A DNA stretch of 32,330 bases from Verrucomicrobiota bacterium (GCA_034440155.1 JAWXBN010000070.1:1-32330); one strand, 5' to 3'; positions 1 through 8,759 are shown, numbered from the stretch's first letter. The notes: generated by a model not told the origin, from the sequence alone. Numbers and translations: made by a program.

Positions 1-32
1 CTGAAGGTGAAGTGCAGGCCATAGGGGCGGTG

Positions 33-917
33 TCAGGATTTGCGGGGGAGCAGTCTTTCGCGTTCGGATAAGACATCGGCGATCTGGGCGATAATCGCCT
101 CACGATCTTGCCCACTCAAACCAAAGGCAAGTTGCGCGGAGAGGATACCGTATTTCACCCCGATATTGAATCTCTGGCCTTGGATCTCCAGGGCGAGGTA
201 TTTTTCAGAACGTCCGAGGAGGGAGAGGGCGCAGGAGAGATTAAAGGGTTCCGCGGATTTTGTGGATATCTCCGAGAGCAGAGAGATAACCCCGGGGCTG
301 AGTACATGCATCCCGAAAAAGCAGAGGTAATAACCTGCACGTTGGCCGGGGACGATCAGGTGTTGCTCCGCCTCGGTCGGGGTGGGTTTCTCGACGACAG
401 TTTCGACTTGGTAGAGGAGGCGTTGGTTATCGACGATCTTGCCACCGATGGTGCCGTAGAGGGTGAGCATCGTTTCGCGGGTCGAGTGCACCCCGGAAAC
501 GGCGCAATCCTCGGCGCGGGCGGTATCGACGAGTTGCTGCATGCAGCTTTTGGTGGTGTGGCTGAGGAAAAGATGGTCGCCGACGAGGTGGAGGAATCCT
601 TCATTACCCACAAAGTCCCGGGTCCGCAGGATAGCGTCCCCGTATCCACGCGGGTGGTCTTGCTCGATAAAAGTCAGGTATTGCGCAAATTGCGGCGCAC
701 TCCCGAGGAAATCGTTCTTTGTGCCGGGGGTGATGACCAGAGCGATTTGTTTGATCCCGGTTTCCAGGACCTCATTGAGGATAATCGAGAGGGCGGATTT
801 CTGGATGCCATCCCGGTCAACCAACGTTTGGAAAGGAAGGGCGTGTTGGCCTTTACCGGCGTAAGTAATAACAGCTTTGTTAATCTGCATAATATGAGGA
901 GGTGAATTTGAATTCAT
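33..917 (-). CDS. GalU-like sugar-nucleotide nucleotidyltransferase (divergent)
   Basis: The 294-residue protein matches the Rossmann-type sugar-phosphate nucleotidyltransferase fold of UTP-glucose-1-phosphate uridylyltransferases. It has an N-terminal KAVITYAGKGQ loop, a GYGDAI stretch, a GDHLFL segment that keeps the metal-binding Asp, VEKP, and a late FNIGVKYG segment. The usual signature AGxGTRxLP...PKExLP is altered: AGKGQHALP lacks the Arg, and QTLVDRDG replaces the PKE segment. It therefore probably belongs to a divergent GalU-like subfamily, and its sugar and nucleotide are not predictable from sequence. The first ATG (917) is preceded by AAAAGG. A second ATG at 890 (MQINKAV) fits the family start better but has no ribosome site. 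It follows korB on the same strand, but the terminator at 1047-1068 separates them, so it probably has its own promoter in the 120 bp upstream. Confidence 0.75.
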   Translation of the reverse strand: MNSNSPPHIMQINKAVITYAGKGQHALPFQTLVDRDGIQKSALSIILNEVLETGIKQIALVITPGTKNDFLGSAPQFAQYLTFIEQDHPRGYGDAILRTRDFVGNEGFLHLVGDHLFLSHTTKSCMQQLVDTARAEDCAVSGVHSTRETMLTLYGTIGGKIVDNQRLLYQVETVVEKPTPTEAEQHLIVPGQRAGYYLCFFGMHVLSPGVISLLSEISTKSAEPFNLSCALSLLGRSEKYLALEIQGQRFNIGVKYGILSAQLAFGLSGQDREAIIAQIADVLSERERLLPRKS

Positions 918-1038
918 CTAAACCTTTTATTTTTCTTTTGCAAAACTAAAGATTTTTGCGCTGAAGGCCCCGGAAAATAGGATGGCAGATCAATCGTTTC
1001 CTTCCCTTCACGGACAGGGAATGAAAGTGGTGGAGGGT

Positions 1039-1068
1039 AAAAAAAAGCACCCCGGAAAACCGGGGTGC
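1039..1068 (-). terminator. Rho-independent terminator of korAB
   Basis: A 9-bp perfect stem (GCACCCCGG at 1047-1055 against CCGGGGTGC at 1060-1068) closes an AAAA loop on the plus strand. Read on the minus strand it is followed by eight U residues (1046 down to 1039). It lies 35 bp past the korB stop codon, in the right orientation to end the korAB transcript. Confidence 0.92.
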
Positions 1069-1103
1069 TCGAATGACAAAAATATTTTTTGTACTGTGAT
1101 CGA

Positions 1104-2021
1104 TTAGAGGATTTCTTCGAGGATGAGTTTCTTGTCGGCTTCAGAGAGGCCGAGCTTGCGCAGGGCGACCGGGCCGTCTTTACAGACTGGATCGAGGGAA
1201 TCCAACGGAGGAAGGTCATCACGTTTCCAGAAAAGGCCGATGGGGATTTCTTGGCCAAATTCAAAACCGCGTTTGATCGCGTTATCAAAGTCCTTCGGAT
1301 CGTGACCTTGTTCTTCCAATATCTTGATGCGGGGATTAAAGAATTTATATTCGTATTCCTTATTCCAAGTCACGCAAGGGCTGTAAACATCGATAAAAGC
1401 AAAACCTTTATGCTGGATGCCGCCTTTGATCAGGTCGGCAAGGTGGCGTTGCTTTGCACTGTAACCACGGGCGACGTAAGTCGCACCGCCGACGATGGCC
1501 ATCGGGATCGGGTTGATCGGGTTTTCGACATTTCCTTGTGGGGAAGTCTTTGTCTTGAGGCCTAACTGGCTCGTCGGGGAGGTCTGACCGGTGGTCAGGC
1601 CGTAGATTTGGTTATCCATGACGATGTAGGTGATATCGATATTACGGCGCATGGCGTGGATGAAATGTCCCACCCCGATGCCAAATCCGTCTCCATCACC
1701 ACCAGTGGAGATGACTGTCAGCTCGTGATTGCCCATTTTTACACCACCGGCGACGGCGACACCGCGTCCGTGGAGGGTGTGCATGCCGTAGGTATTCACA
1801 TAACCGGGGAGATTTGATGAGCACCCGATACCGCTGACGATACAGACGTTATAGGGTTCGATCTGGAGTTCCCCCAGAGCTGTCTGGATCGCTGCTAATA
1901 CGGAGAAGTCACCACAACCGGGACACCAATCAGGGTGTATTTTTCCTTTGAATGTGTCTTTATTAAGTGTGGTGGCTGCGGGGGCGGCTACCGTTTTTTC
2001 TTCAATGACGCTTGTGCTCAT
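1104..2021 (-). CDS. korB: 2-oxoacid:ferredoxin oxidoreductase, beta subunit
   Basis: The beta subunit binds thiamine diphosphate and one [4Fe-4S] cluster. With KorA it oxidatively decarboxylates a 2-oxoacid (2-oxoglutarate in the best-known homologues) to an acyl-CoA, reducing ferredoxin. The ATG at 2021 is chosen over the longer open frame because GAGGA lies about 10 bp upstream and the 72-residue extension would run into korA. The resulting 305-residue protein has WCPGCGDF with C33 and C36, a further Cys at 67 (GCSSN) and C216 (SPCVTWN). That spacing matches the four cluster ligands of archaeal-type OFORs. The TPP/Mg motif GGDGDGFGIG...MDNQIYGLT spans about 107-142. It is 28 bp downstream of korA, so the two are cotranscribed. 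Confidence 0.93.
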   Translation of the reverse strand: MSTSVIEEKTVAAPAATTLNKDTFKGKIHPDWCPGCGDFSVLAAIQTALGELQIEPYNVCIVSGIGCSSNLPGYVNTYGMHTLHGRGVAVAGGVKMGNHELTVISTGGDGDGFGIGVGHFIHAMRRNIDITYIVMDNQIYGLTTGQTSPTSQLGLKTKTSPQGNVENPINPIPMAIVGGATYVARGYSAKQRHLADLIKGGIQHKGFAFIDVYSPCVTWNKEYEYKFFNPRIKILEEQGHDPKDFDNAIKRGFEFGQEIPIGLFWKRDDLPPLDSLDPVCKDGPVALRKLGLSEADKKLILEEIL

Positions 2022-2049
2022 TTTTTTTAAGTTCCTCTGGTGGTTAAAA

Positions 2050-3855
2050 TTAGACGCAGATTTCGTGCACAGGCACGTATTGTGCGACATTCTTAGCTTT
2101 GATTTCTTTGACTCCGTCGACAATGTGGTGGGGCATGAATGGCTCACCGTCATATTTGCGGATATGGGAGTGGGCATTAAAGCCAGTTTCCGAGCGGAGG
2201 TAACGGGCGAATTGACCGCTATAATTATTCTCCACAATGATTACTTTCTTAGACTTGCTGAGGATATTGATGATTTCTTCCCCGTGGAAAGGAACGATCC
2301 AGCGGATCTGGAGTTGGTTACAGACGATGCCTTCTTCGGCGGCGAGTTTTTCAATCGCTTCGAGGACGACGCCTTCAGTAGATCCCCAACCGACCAATGT
2401 GACGTCGGCGTTTTCAGGGCCAACGAGTTTCGGGGCGGGAACATGTTTTTCGGCACCGATCAATTTGCGCATGCGTTTCTCGTGCATCATGACACGTTTG
2501 GCGGGATTTGTAAATTCATCGGAGATCAAAGTACCGTCTTCATCATGGTCATCGGAAGCGGCGGTGAAGATGTGTCCAGGAGTACCGATAACGGCGCGTG
2601 GGGAGATTCCGCTCGGGGTGTTTTTATAACGCAAGTAGGTCATGTCGTTATAACCGCCGTAGGGATTATCCTTGGATTGGGCATCGGGGAAGATCATCTC
2701 GCCGCGGTCAATCTTTGGACTCAGGTTAATCTTATCGGTATCGATAGTGCCACGGCCTTCGGAGATGAGCAGGTCGCTCAAGATGATGCCGGGGCATTGG
2801 AGTTTGTCGGTGAGATTAAAGATTTCGGGAACAACTGAGTAGCAGTCATCAATGCTCGTCGGGGCGACGATCACACGGGGATAATCCCCATGTCCGGCAC
2901 CGAGGGCTTGCCAGAGGTCGGCTTGCTCGGTTTTAGTCGGCAGACCCGTCCCGGGGCCACCGCGCTGGACATTGATCGCGACGACAGGGATTTCCATAAT
3001 GGAGGCTGCGCCGAGGGCTTCGGTCATCAGGGCAAATCCCCCACCGGAAGTGGCGAACATTGTCCGCGCCCCTGTGGCTGCTGCACCATAAGCCATATTG
3101 GCGACACCGATTTCGTCTTCGACCTGGCGGACCATAATGCCGAGACGCTCAGCATATTTCGAAAACCAGTGGAGGACACCCGTGGAAGGGCTCATCGGAT
3201 AAGCACAATAGAATTTCACACCGGCAGCCGCACCAGCCATGGCCAAGGCGGAGTTCCCTTCGATAAAGCCGAGGGGTTTCTTCTTATCTTCGAGTTTCGC
3301 GTAGGATTTGAAATTTGCTGTGGCATATTCGTAACCGGCTTTAGCCACGTTTGTTGTCGCTTCAATAACGGCATCACCCTTTTTCTTGAATTTCTTGGCG
3401 ATGTCGCTTTGGAGGAATTTGAAGTCGATTCCGATTAGGGAGAGGATGGCCCCGACCCCGATGGTATTAATATTGAGTTTATTCGTATTTGCCCCTTGGA
3501 CTTCTTTCACGGGAAGTGGGCAGAGGTTAACGCCAGCGGCAGCTTCACCGGGTTTGATTTTGTCACCATCAAAGAGAACGTATGAGCCGGCTTTCATCAG
3601 CTTCAAATGGCGGTCCATGGTGTCTTGATTCAAACACAGGAGGAAATCGATTTTATCCCCGTGACTTTTCAAGGGCTCATCACTCACTCGGATCGTCAGG
3701 AAGATGTGACCTCCACGAATGATCGATTGGAAGGCATTATAAGCGTTAAGGTGATAACCATTCCGGGAGAGAGCAAAGGCGAAAACATCACCTGCTGCTG
3801 CGATACCCTGACCAGCTTCACCACCGATAGCAATAGCAAAATCAACTTTAGACAT
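2050..3855 (-). CDS. korA: 2-oxoacid:ferredoxin oxidoreductase, alpha subunit with fused gamma domain
   Basis: The 601-residue protein has an N-terminal gamma-type domain (about 1-190, beginning SKVDFAIAIGGEAGQGI). The alpha pyrimidine-binding domain follows from about 198, with the YPMSPSTG signature at 219-226 that is characteristic of 2-oxoacid:ferredoxin oxidoreductase alpha chains. The gamma-alpha fusion plus a separate beta subunit is the two-subunit Kor/OFOR architecture. No ferredoxin-like delta domain is seen in either subunit, so electrons must go to a separate ferredoxin. The 2-oxoglutarate assignment is the usual one for this architecture, but 2-oxoacid preference cannot be fixed by sequence alone. 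The enzyme is cytosolic. No strong ribosome site precedes the ATG, and a plausible promoter lies 50-80 bp upstream. Confidence 0.92.
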   Translation of the reverse strand: MSKVDFAIAIGGEAGQGIAAAGDVFAFALSRNGYHLNAYNAFQSIIRGGHIFLTIRVSDEPLKSHGDKIDFLLCLNQDTMDRHLKLMKAGSYVLFDGDKIKPGEAAAGVNLCPLPVKEVQGANTNKLNINTIGVGAILSLIGIDFKFLQSDIAKKFKKKGDAVIEATTNVAKAGYEYATANFKSYAKLEDKKKPLGFIEGNSALAMAGAAAGVKFYCAYPMSPSTGVLHWFSKYAERLGIMVRQVEDEIGVANMAYGAAATGARTMFATSGGGFALMTEALGAASIMEIPVVAINVQRGGPGTGLPTKTEQADLWQALGAGHGDYPRVIVAPTSIDDCYSVVPEIFNLTDKLQCPGIILSDLLISEGRGTIDTDKINLSPKIDRGEMIFPDAQSKDNPYGGYNDMTYLRYKNTPSGISPRAVIGTPGHIFTAASDDHDEDGTLISDEFTNPAKRVMMHEKRMRKLIGAEKHVPAPKLVGPENADVTLVGWGSTEGVVLEAIEKLAAEEGIVCNQLQIRWIVPFHGEEIINILSKSKKVIIVENNYSGQFARYLRSETGFNAHSHIRKYDGEPFMPHHIVDGVKEIKAKNVAQYVPVHEICV

Positions 3856-3906
3856 GTAGAGAATAGATAGTCGATTCCCTCAGAGAATCAAGAGGAAGTG
3901 ATATTT

Positions 3907-3935
3907 TTTATTTTGTAACGGAACAAAAAAGTCAA
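3907..3935 (-). promoter_or_regulatory. Candidate sigma70-type promoter of korAB
   Basis: On the minus strand TTGACT (3935-3930) is followed by a 17-bp spacer and AATAAA (3912-3907), in the short gap between manA and korA. The -35 box is good and the -10 box is poor, so this is a candidate only. Confidence 0.4.
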
Positions 3936-3947
3936 CTTTACAACCGC

Positions 3948-4955
3948 TTATGCTTTCGAAACTATCCAAGATAGCTTTTCGTCTTTAACGTTACAATTTA
4001 TCATTTTAAGGTTAGCCGGCAGTAAAAGAACATCTCCTTTAGCGAATGATTCCCCGTTTATTTCTGATTTTCCTTCAAGACAAATCCAGATTTCAAAGCT
4101 TTTTGTCTGCTTTTCGATCGTAAAGTCTTTGTCGCTCAAATGGTAGCTAGCACTAAAATACTCACAGCTGGCCAAGGATTGTTCCTTGTTTTGTGACGCA
4201 ATTTGCCCGTCCTTCGGTGAAAAAGATAAGTCGGTGGGTAGATTCCCTTCATTAATTTGCGCCGAAAGGGCGGGTTCATAATCATCAAAGATGATGGATT
4301 TCATGGATTGTTCGACATGGAGCTCCCGTGGACGACCCCAATCATAGACTCGATAAGTCGTATCGGAATTCTGTTGGATTTCGACAATCACATTACCCGC
4401 ATCGATCGCATGTAACCTGCCGGAGGGAAGGAACATAACATCACCGGCTTTGACCTTGAACCGGTGGCATAGGGGTTCTACTTCATTTTTCTCCAGAGCC
4501 TGGGCAAATTGCCCACGGGTTACCCCCTTTTTTAGACCAGCGATCAAGTGGGCTTCCGGGGCCGCATCTGCAATGATCCACATTTCCGTCTTGGGTTCAC
4601 CACCGAGAGAGTCAGCTATTTCGGCGGGGGGATGCACTTGGAGGGAGAGACGCTCTTGTTCGTCAAGGAACTTTATGAGCAGAGGGAAACGGCCTTTCAG
4701 CAGGGGGACTTCACCCGTCAGGTCTTTGCCGAGGATATCGATTACCTCGTGGAGGGTTTTCCCCGCGAGGCTGCCGTTAATGATTTGGGTCTGTTCCTGT
4801 GGACGGTCACAGATTTCCCAAGACTCGCCAATGACTTTTCCGGCGGGTAATGTGCGGTTAAAGACCCTTTCCAGATTGCGTCCTCCCCAGACACGTTCCA
4901 TATAAAGAGGTTGGAATTTTAAAGGGTAAAGATTTGTCGCGGTCATCATATCCAC
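3948..4955 (-). CDS. manA: Mannose-6-phosphate isomerase, class I
   Basis: The enzyme interconverts mannose-6-phosphate and fructose-6-phosphate, feeding GDP-mannose for surface polysaccharides or taking mannose into glycolysis. The zinc site is visible as QVHP (Q106, H108), KTEMW (E124) and PSGRLHAI (H182). The EIQQNSDTTYRVYDWGRPR signature follows, as in short Bacillus-type ManA proteins. The length (about 335) fits that class, which has a C-terminal cupin half. The longest frame begins with GTG at 4955, only 4 bp after a TAGGA ribosome site. In-frame ATGs at 4949 and 4946 have better spacing (10 and 13 bp), so the true start may be two or three codons in. It contains two copies of the GCAANTTGC motif (4198, 4504). 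Confidence 0.93.
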   Translation of the reverse strand: MDMMTATNLYPLKFQPLYMERVWGGRNLERVFNRTLPAGKVIGESWEICDRPQEQTQIINGSLAGKTLHEVIDILGKDLTGEVPLLKGRFPLLIKFLDEQERLSLQVHPPAEIADSLGGEPKTEMWIIADAAPEAHLIAGLKKGVTRGQFAQALEKNEVEPLCHRFKVKAGDVMFLPSGRLHAIDAGNVIVEIQQNSDTTYRVYDWGRPRELHVEQSMKSIIFDDYEPALSAQINEGNLPTDLSFSPKDGQIASQNKEQSLASCEYFSASYHLSDKDFTIEKQTKSFEIWICLEGKSEINGESFAKGDVLLLPANLKMINCNVKDEKLSWIVSKA

Positions 4956-5239
4956 TGAGTCCTAAAACAAATTGCTCCAGATGGCAAGACCGGGAGATCC
5001 GGATAAAAACATTATTCATGACTGAATTGTCCGGTATCAATCAGTGCGCCGTGAGCCTGCAGCCATTTGCACCACTCACCTGTGGGTATTTCAAGCAAGT
5101 TGCTCCCCTATTTGGGTATTCAAAGAAGGTTTCCCCAATGGCAACCACGGAGAGGCTAGATTCAACAAAAGTTTTTTTGTCGCATTTTGTGTTAGATTTT
5201 TGCCGAAAGAACCGTTAGTAATAAAAATCTTCAATCCAA

Positions 5240-5329
5240 GGACGGGTGGCAGAGCGGTTGAATGCGGCGGTCTTGAAAACCGCTTAGGATGAAAGTCCTA
5301 CGTGAGTTCGAATCTCACCCCGTCCGCCA
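5240..5329 (+). tRNA. tRNA-Ser (anticodon UGA)
   Basis: This is a class II tRNA of 90 nt. The acceptor stem GGACGGG (5240-5246) pairs with CCCGTCC (5319-5325), G is the discriminator, and CCA is encoded at 5327-5329. The anticodon stem is 5267-5271 with 5279-5283, its loop is CTTGAAA and the anticodon is TGA (5274-5276). A long variable arm (TAGGATGAAAGTCCTA) and a GTTCGAATC T-loop confirm serine. Confidence 0.97.
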
Positions 5330-5366
5330 TTTTAACCTCTGTTGAAATGTTTCTTTCCTCCAAGAT

Positions 5367-5402
5367 TCGAACCCCCGGTTCGACTGCCCCTGCGCAACTT
5401 GC
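5367..5402. repeat. Two consecutive short inverted repeats after tRNA-Ser
   Basis: TCGAACC (5367-5373) and GGTTCGA (5377-5383) form a 7-bp stem with a CCC loop. It is followed by the palindrome GCGCAA-C-TTGCGC, which contains a GCAANTTGC site with a C centre (5394-5402). There is no T-run, so a normal intrinsic terminator is not supported. The first repeat resembles a T-arm read on the minus strand, but no tRNA body can be built around it. Confidence 0.5.
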
Positions 5403-5474
5403 GCCGATTCCTTTCTGTGGGCGCAGCCATTTGGCAGTAAATCCGTAAAAACAAATTACGCGGAGATGGATTTT

Positions 5475-7460
5475 CTAACGATGGGTGAGGACTTGGCTGA
5501 TGGCTTTTGTGAGGTCCTCAAACGAAAATGGTTTTTGGATGAATCCGGCTGGTTGTTGTCCGGGGAAAGATTCTTCCGATGTTTTAGTAGAGTAACCGCT
5601 GCAGATGATGGCCTTGGTATCGGGATTGATTTTCAGGAGTTCCTGGAAAGTTTGTGCTCCACTCATTTCCGGCATGGTTAAATCCAGAAGGACGAGGGTA
5701 ATGATATCATGATCTTTTTTGAAGATATCTAATGCTTCGACCCCGTTACGTGCGGACATGACATGAAAGCCCATGGTGGAGAGCATCCGGTCGGCCAGCC
5801 GCCGGGAAGGGGGTTCATCATCTATAACCAGTGCTGTGCCTGTGAAGTGGTCATTTATTTTCCCAGTGCTGGGTGGAAATTCATTACTGGCGGGAAGTCT
5901 GGTGATGGGGAAGAGCACGCGGAAAGCGGTGCCTTTGGCCGGTGAGCTATCGACTTGGATCGTGCCTTGGTGGCTACGGACGATGCCCATGACTGTGGCC
6001 AGTCCGATACCGCGGCCGGAAACTTTTGTTGTGAAAAATGGATCGAAAATTTTATTTGTAGTTTCCTCGGACATGCCGCAGCCGGTATCCGTTACTTCGA
6101 GCCAGCCGTATGCACCTGCCGGGAGGCTTTCTTTGATATTGTCAGGGAAAATAGTGGGGGAGGATAAGATCGTGACTCCCGTGGTGACGGTGATCACACC
6201 CGGATGATTCCCGATAGCATCAGAGGCGTTGATGATGAGATTCATAATGACTTGTTTGACCTGGGCCTCATCCGCCTCGAAATCCGGCAAAGCAGGATCA
6301 AAGTGATATTGAAGTTTGCATTCTTTTGAAATAGATACGGCCAACAAACGTCCCATTTCCTCCACCAGCGAGGAGAGGTTAACGGATTTAATGACGAACT
6401 GTCCCTTGCCGGAATACGCCAGCATCTGGCGGGTTAACTCCGTGGCTTCTCGCCCTCCCCGTAAAGATTCCTCGATGTATTTATGGATGAGTGAGCCGGG
6501 AGTAGCGAGGTCTAGTGCTAATCCCGCATGCCCCATAATGGCGGTCAGAAGGTTATTAAAGTCATGGGCGATGCCTCCGGCTAGGATGCCCAGACTTTCG
6601 AGTTTCTGGGTATGTAAGACCTGGCGTTCCAGAGCCAGCCTTTTTTCTTCAGCTACTTTTCGGGGGGTGACATCCAAATGGGTGCCGCTCATCAGGTGGG
6701 GTTTATCATCGGGGGTCCACTCGATGACTTTTCCCCGGGCATTGATCCAGACCCATGATCCATCCTTGTGGCGCATCCGGAACTCGACATCATAATAACC
6801 TTCCAGGCGGGAGAAATGCTGGTCGAGGGATTTCAAGGCGGTGGCGAGATCATCCGGATGCAGCCTCTGTTTCCAAGTCTCGACTGTGACGGGTTGTAAT
6901 TCCTCCAGTGAGTATCCTAGCATCAAGGCCCATCGTTCATTGAGGGTTAATTTCCCCGTCTGGACGTACCAATCCCATGTTCCGGCATTTGTCCCTTCCA
7001 GAATATTGGCCACGCGGTTACGCTCCAAGATGATTTGTTGTTTGTCTCGGATACGCCCTCGAATGTCATCGATCAACGCCAGAAAATAGGCCACACGACC
7101 TTCGGGTGTCCGGAAACATTTTACAGAAATTTTGACGTGGATGATGCCCCCTCTTTTGTGCAAGAGCCTTTTATCCAGTGAGTAAGAATCGATTTTGCCG
7201 GCCATTGAGAGTTTAAACTCCTCCACATCGGCCGACAGATCATCCGGATGGGTGAGCCCGATCCACGTTAATACCGCGAATTCATCGTGGTTATATCCGA
7301 GCATTCCACAAAGAAAATCGTTGGCGTAAATCCTCCCGTTATCAGGAGTCGTCACAGCCATTCCGATCAGTCCCAAGTCAAAAAAATCCTGGAACTCGTT
7401 GAGCGTTTCGAGTTCTTTTCCCACTGCGCCAAAAGTGGCATAGTTCCCGGGTAGTCTCAA
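5475..7460 (-). CDS. Soluble PAS-PAS hybrid histidine kinase with receiver domain
   Basis: The protein has two PAS domains (about 20-135 and 150-270). A HisKA dimerisation domain follows with phospho-acceptor H299 in GGIAHDFNN. The HATPase domain has N box NLIINASDAI (N411), G1 box DTGCGM (458-463) and GRGIGLA (482-488). A C-terminal receiver domain has VIDDE, phospho-acceptor D593 in LLDLTMP, and K643. No membrane segments are visible, so it should sense a cytosolic signal such as redox state, oxygen or a small ligand through its PAS domains. It may pass phosphate to its own receiver and then to an unlinked regulator, since no response regulator gene adjoins it. The start is uncertain: the frame opens with TTG at 7460 and no good ribosome site, and an in-frame GTG at 7424 is the alternative. 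It is divergent from the glycosylase gene at 7557. Confidence 0.93.
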   Translation of the reverse strand: MRLPGNYATFGAVGKELETLNEFQDFFDLGLIGMAVTTPDNGRIYANDFLCGMLGYNHDEFAVLTWIGLTHPDDLSADVEEFKLSMAGKIDSYSLDKRLLHKRGGIIHVKISVKCFRTPEGRVAYFLALIDDIRGRIRDKQQIILERNRVANILEGTNAGTWDWYVQTGKLTLNERWALMLGYSLEELQPVTVETWKQRLHPDDLATALKSLDQHFSRLEGYYDVEFRMRHKDGSWVWINARGKVIEWTPDDKPHLMSGTHLDVTPRKVAEEKRLALERQVLHTQKLESLGILAGGIAHDFNNLLTAIMGHAGLALDLATPGSLIHKYIEESLRGGREATELTRQMLAYSGKGQFVIKSVNLSSLVEEMGRLLAVSISKECKLQYHFDPALPDFEADEAQVKQVIMNLIINASDAIGNHPGVITVTTGVTILSSPTIFPDNIKESLPAGAYGWLEVTDTGCGMSEETTNKIFDPFFTTKVSGRGIGLATVMGIVRSHQGTIQVDSSPAKGTAFRVLFPITRLPASNEFPPSTGKINDHFTGTALVIDDEPPSRRLADRMLSTMGFHVMSARNGVEALDIFKKDHDIITLVLLDLTMPEMSGAQTFQELLKINPDTKAIICSGYSTKTSEESFPGQQPAGFIQKPFSFEDLTKAISQVLTHR

Positions 7461-7556
7461 TCCATAATTCTTGAAATTTAATATCCGTCATGCCGAGGGG
7501 TTATTCTTTGGTACGAAAAGTCTTTGTGCGTTTCCGGTTCTTCATGGTAATAGAGA

Positions 7557-8285
7557 ATGGATTATATGAATGTAGCCACCTTGATTTCAGCCGGGCGCAA
7601 ATTGTCCGGGCAGGTCGGAAAATTAAAATTTTCCCCGCCGGTCACACATGTTTATAATCCGCTTGATTATGCACGGGCACCCTATGAATCTTATCTCACG
7701 CAATTTGCGCCGGGCAAAAAAAGGGCGGTTTTCCTAGGGATGAATCCCGGGCCGTGGGGTATGGCCCAAACGGGGATTCCTTTTGGTGAAATCCCAGCCG
7801 TCCGTGACTGGATGGGGATTTGTGAAACGGTGGGTAAGCCGCCGGTGGAACACCCCAAACGGGCTGTTCAGGGATTTACCTGTGAAAAATCCGAGGTCAG
7901 TGGGCGACGATTGTGGGGGTTATTTAAGGAAAGGTATGGGACGGCAGCAGATTTTTTCCGGGAGCATTTTGTCTTAAACTATTGTCCTCTTGTTTTTATG
8001 GGGGAGACGGGAGCAAATATCACCCCGGATAAATTACCCGTTCCCGAAACGGAGGAACTTTTTTCCGATTGTGATGAGCACCTGAAAGTTTTTATCCGGG
8101 TTTTGGAGCCGGAGTTTCTTGTGGCCGTCGGAAATTTCGCCGAGGGTAGGCTCAAACAAATTGTGCCCGATGGGGTAAGGTTAACCCGTGTTTTACATCC
8201 ATCCCCGGCGAGTCCGGCGGCCAACAGGGATTGGGCCGGGACAGCGACAAGGCAACTTCTGGCTGCGGGGGTATGGAGATCCTGA
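7557..8285 (+). CDS. SMUG1-type uracil-DNA glycosylase
   Basis: This base-excision-repair enzyme removes uracil and oxidised pyrimidines such as 5-hydroxymethyluracil from DNA. It carries the SMUG1 catalytic motif GMNPGPWGMAQTG (61-73, with catalytic N63), the base-recognition Asn in LNYCP (N141) and the DNA-intercalation motif HPSPASPAANRDW beginning at H214. These are the SMUG1 versions of UDG motifs I and II, not the Ung or Mug versions. The length (242) is close to that of bacterial SMUG1 proteins. An alternative ATG lies at 7566. The gene shares a 96-bp divergent promoter region with the hybrid kinase, and the frame contains a GCAATTTGC site at 7700. Confidence 0.92.
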   Translation: MDYMNVATLISAGRKLSGQVGKLKFSPPVTHVYNPLDYARAPYESYLTQFAPGKKRAVFLGMNPGPWGMAQTGIPFGEIPAVRDWMGICETVGKPPVEHPKRAVQGFTCEKSEVSGRRLWGLFKERYGTAADFFREHFVLNYCPLVFMGETGANITPDKLPVPETEELFSDCDEHLKVFIRVLEPEFLVAVGNFAEGRLKQIVPDGVRLTRVLHPSPASPAANRDWAGTATRQLLAAGVWRS

Positions 8286-8366
8286 CTTGAGTTTTTTCAA
8301 AAATGAATTATTGATAATGAGATCACGTCTAACCTGTCATATTGAAACATTACCGATTAAACCTTT

Positions 8367-8759
8367 ATGAAAACATCCCTCAAAAATTTTGGTGTAACCC
8401 TCATTCTAGCCGGTATGGTCGTCTCAATGACCGGTTGTGAAACAAGTCCCGGGACCGGTACTGTCGTCGGATCAAGTGCCGTCGGTGCGGGGGTCGGTGC
8501 GGCTTCTGGTGCCTTGATCGGTGGGGGAACCGGTGCGGCTGCAGGTGCGCTCATCGGTGGTGCCCTCGGGGCTGGGACAGGTGCACTGGTGAATTCCTCT
8601 AACAATAGCAAGACCGCTTATCCCGTCGCACAGCGCGACCGGAAAAATTATAATTACGCGATTAGTCCTTTCAACGGTGAGAAACTCTACGTCGGATCAA
8701 AGCCAAATGGTTCAAAAATGCGCGACCCCCAAGGGCGTGTTTTTGTGGTGGGCGAATAA
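8367..8759 (+). CDS. Glycine-zipper lipoprotein
   Basis: This small protein of 130 residues starts with a lipoprotein signal peptide, whose lipobox SMTGC gives lipidated C24. Residues 34-72 form a glycine zipper (GAGVGAASGALIGG...GALIGGALGAG) of the SlyB/YMGG type, which can form a helical hairpin in a membrane. A short polar C-terminal domain follows, ending GRVFVVGE. Residue +2 after the Cys is Glu, so by the E. coli rule it would go to the outer membrane. The molecular role is unknown; members of this class are often envelope-stress proteins. It stands alone, 80 bp after the glycosylase gene and facing the pbpC 3' end. Confidence 0.8.
   Translation: MKTSLKNFGVTLILAGMVVSMTGCETSPGTGTVVGSSAVGAGVGAASGALIGGGTGAAAGALIGGALGAGTGALVNSSNNSKTAYPVAQRDRKNYNYAISPFNGEKLYVGSKPNGSKMRDPQGRVFVVGE

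Noticed and set aside
108-905. 265-codon frame antisense to the GalU-like gene
   Set aside because: The opposite-strand protein has clear nucleotidyltransferase motifs; this one has none.
1948-2838. 296-codon plus-strand frame across korA-korB
   Set aside because: It overlaps two strongly identified genes in antisense and has no family features.
5350-5400. Possible second tRNA on the minus strand
   Set aside because: Only a T-arm-like hairpin is present; no acceptor, D-arm or anticodon arm can be paired around it.
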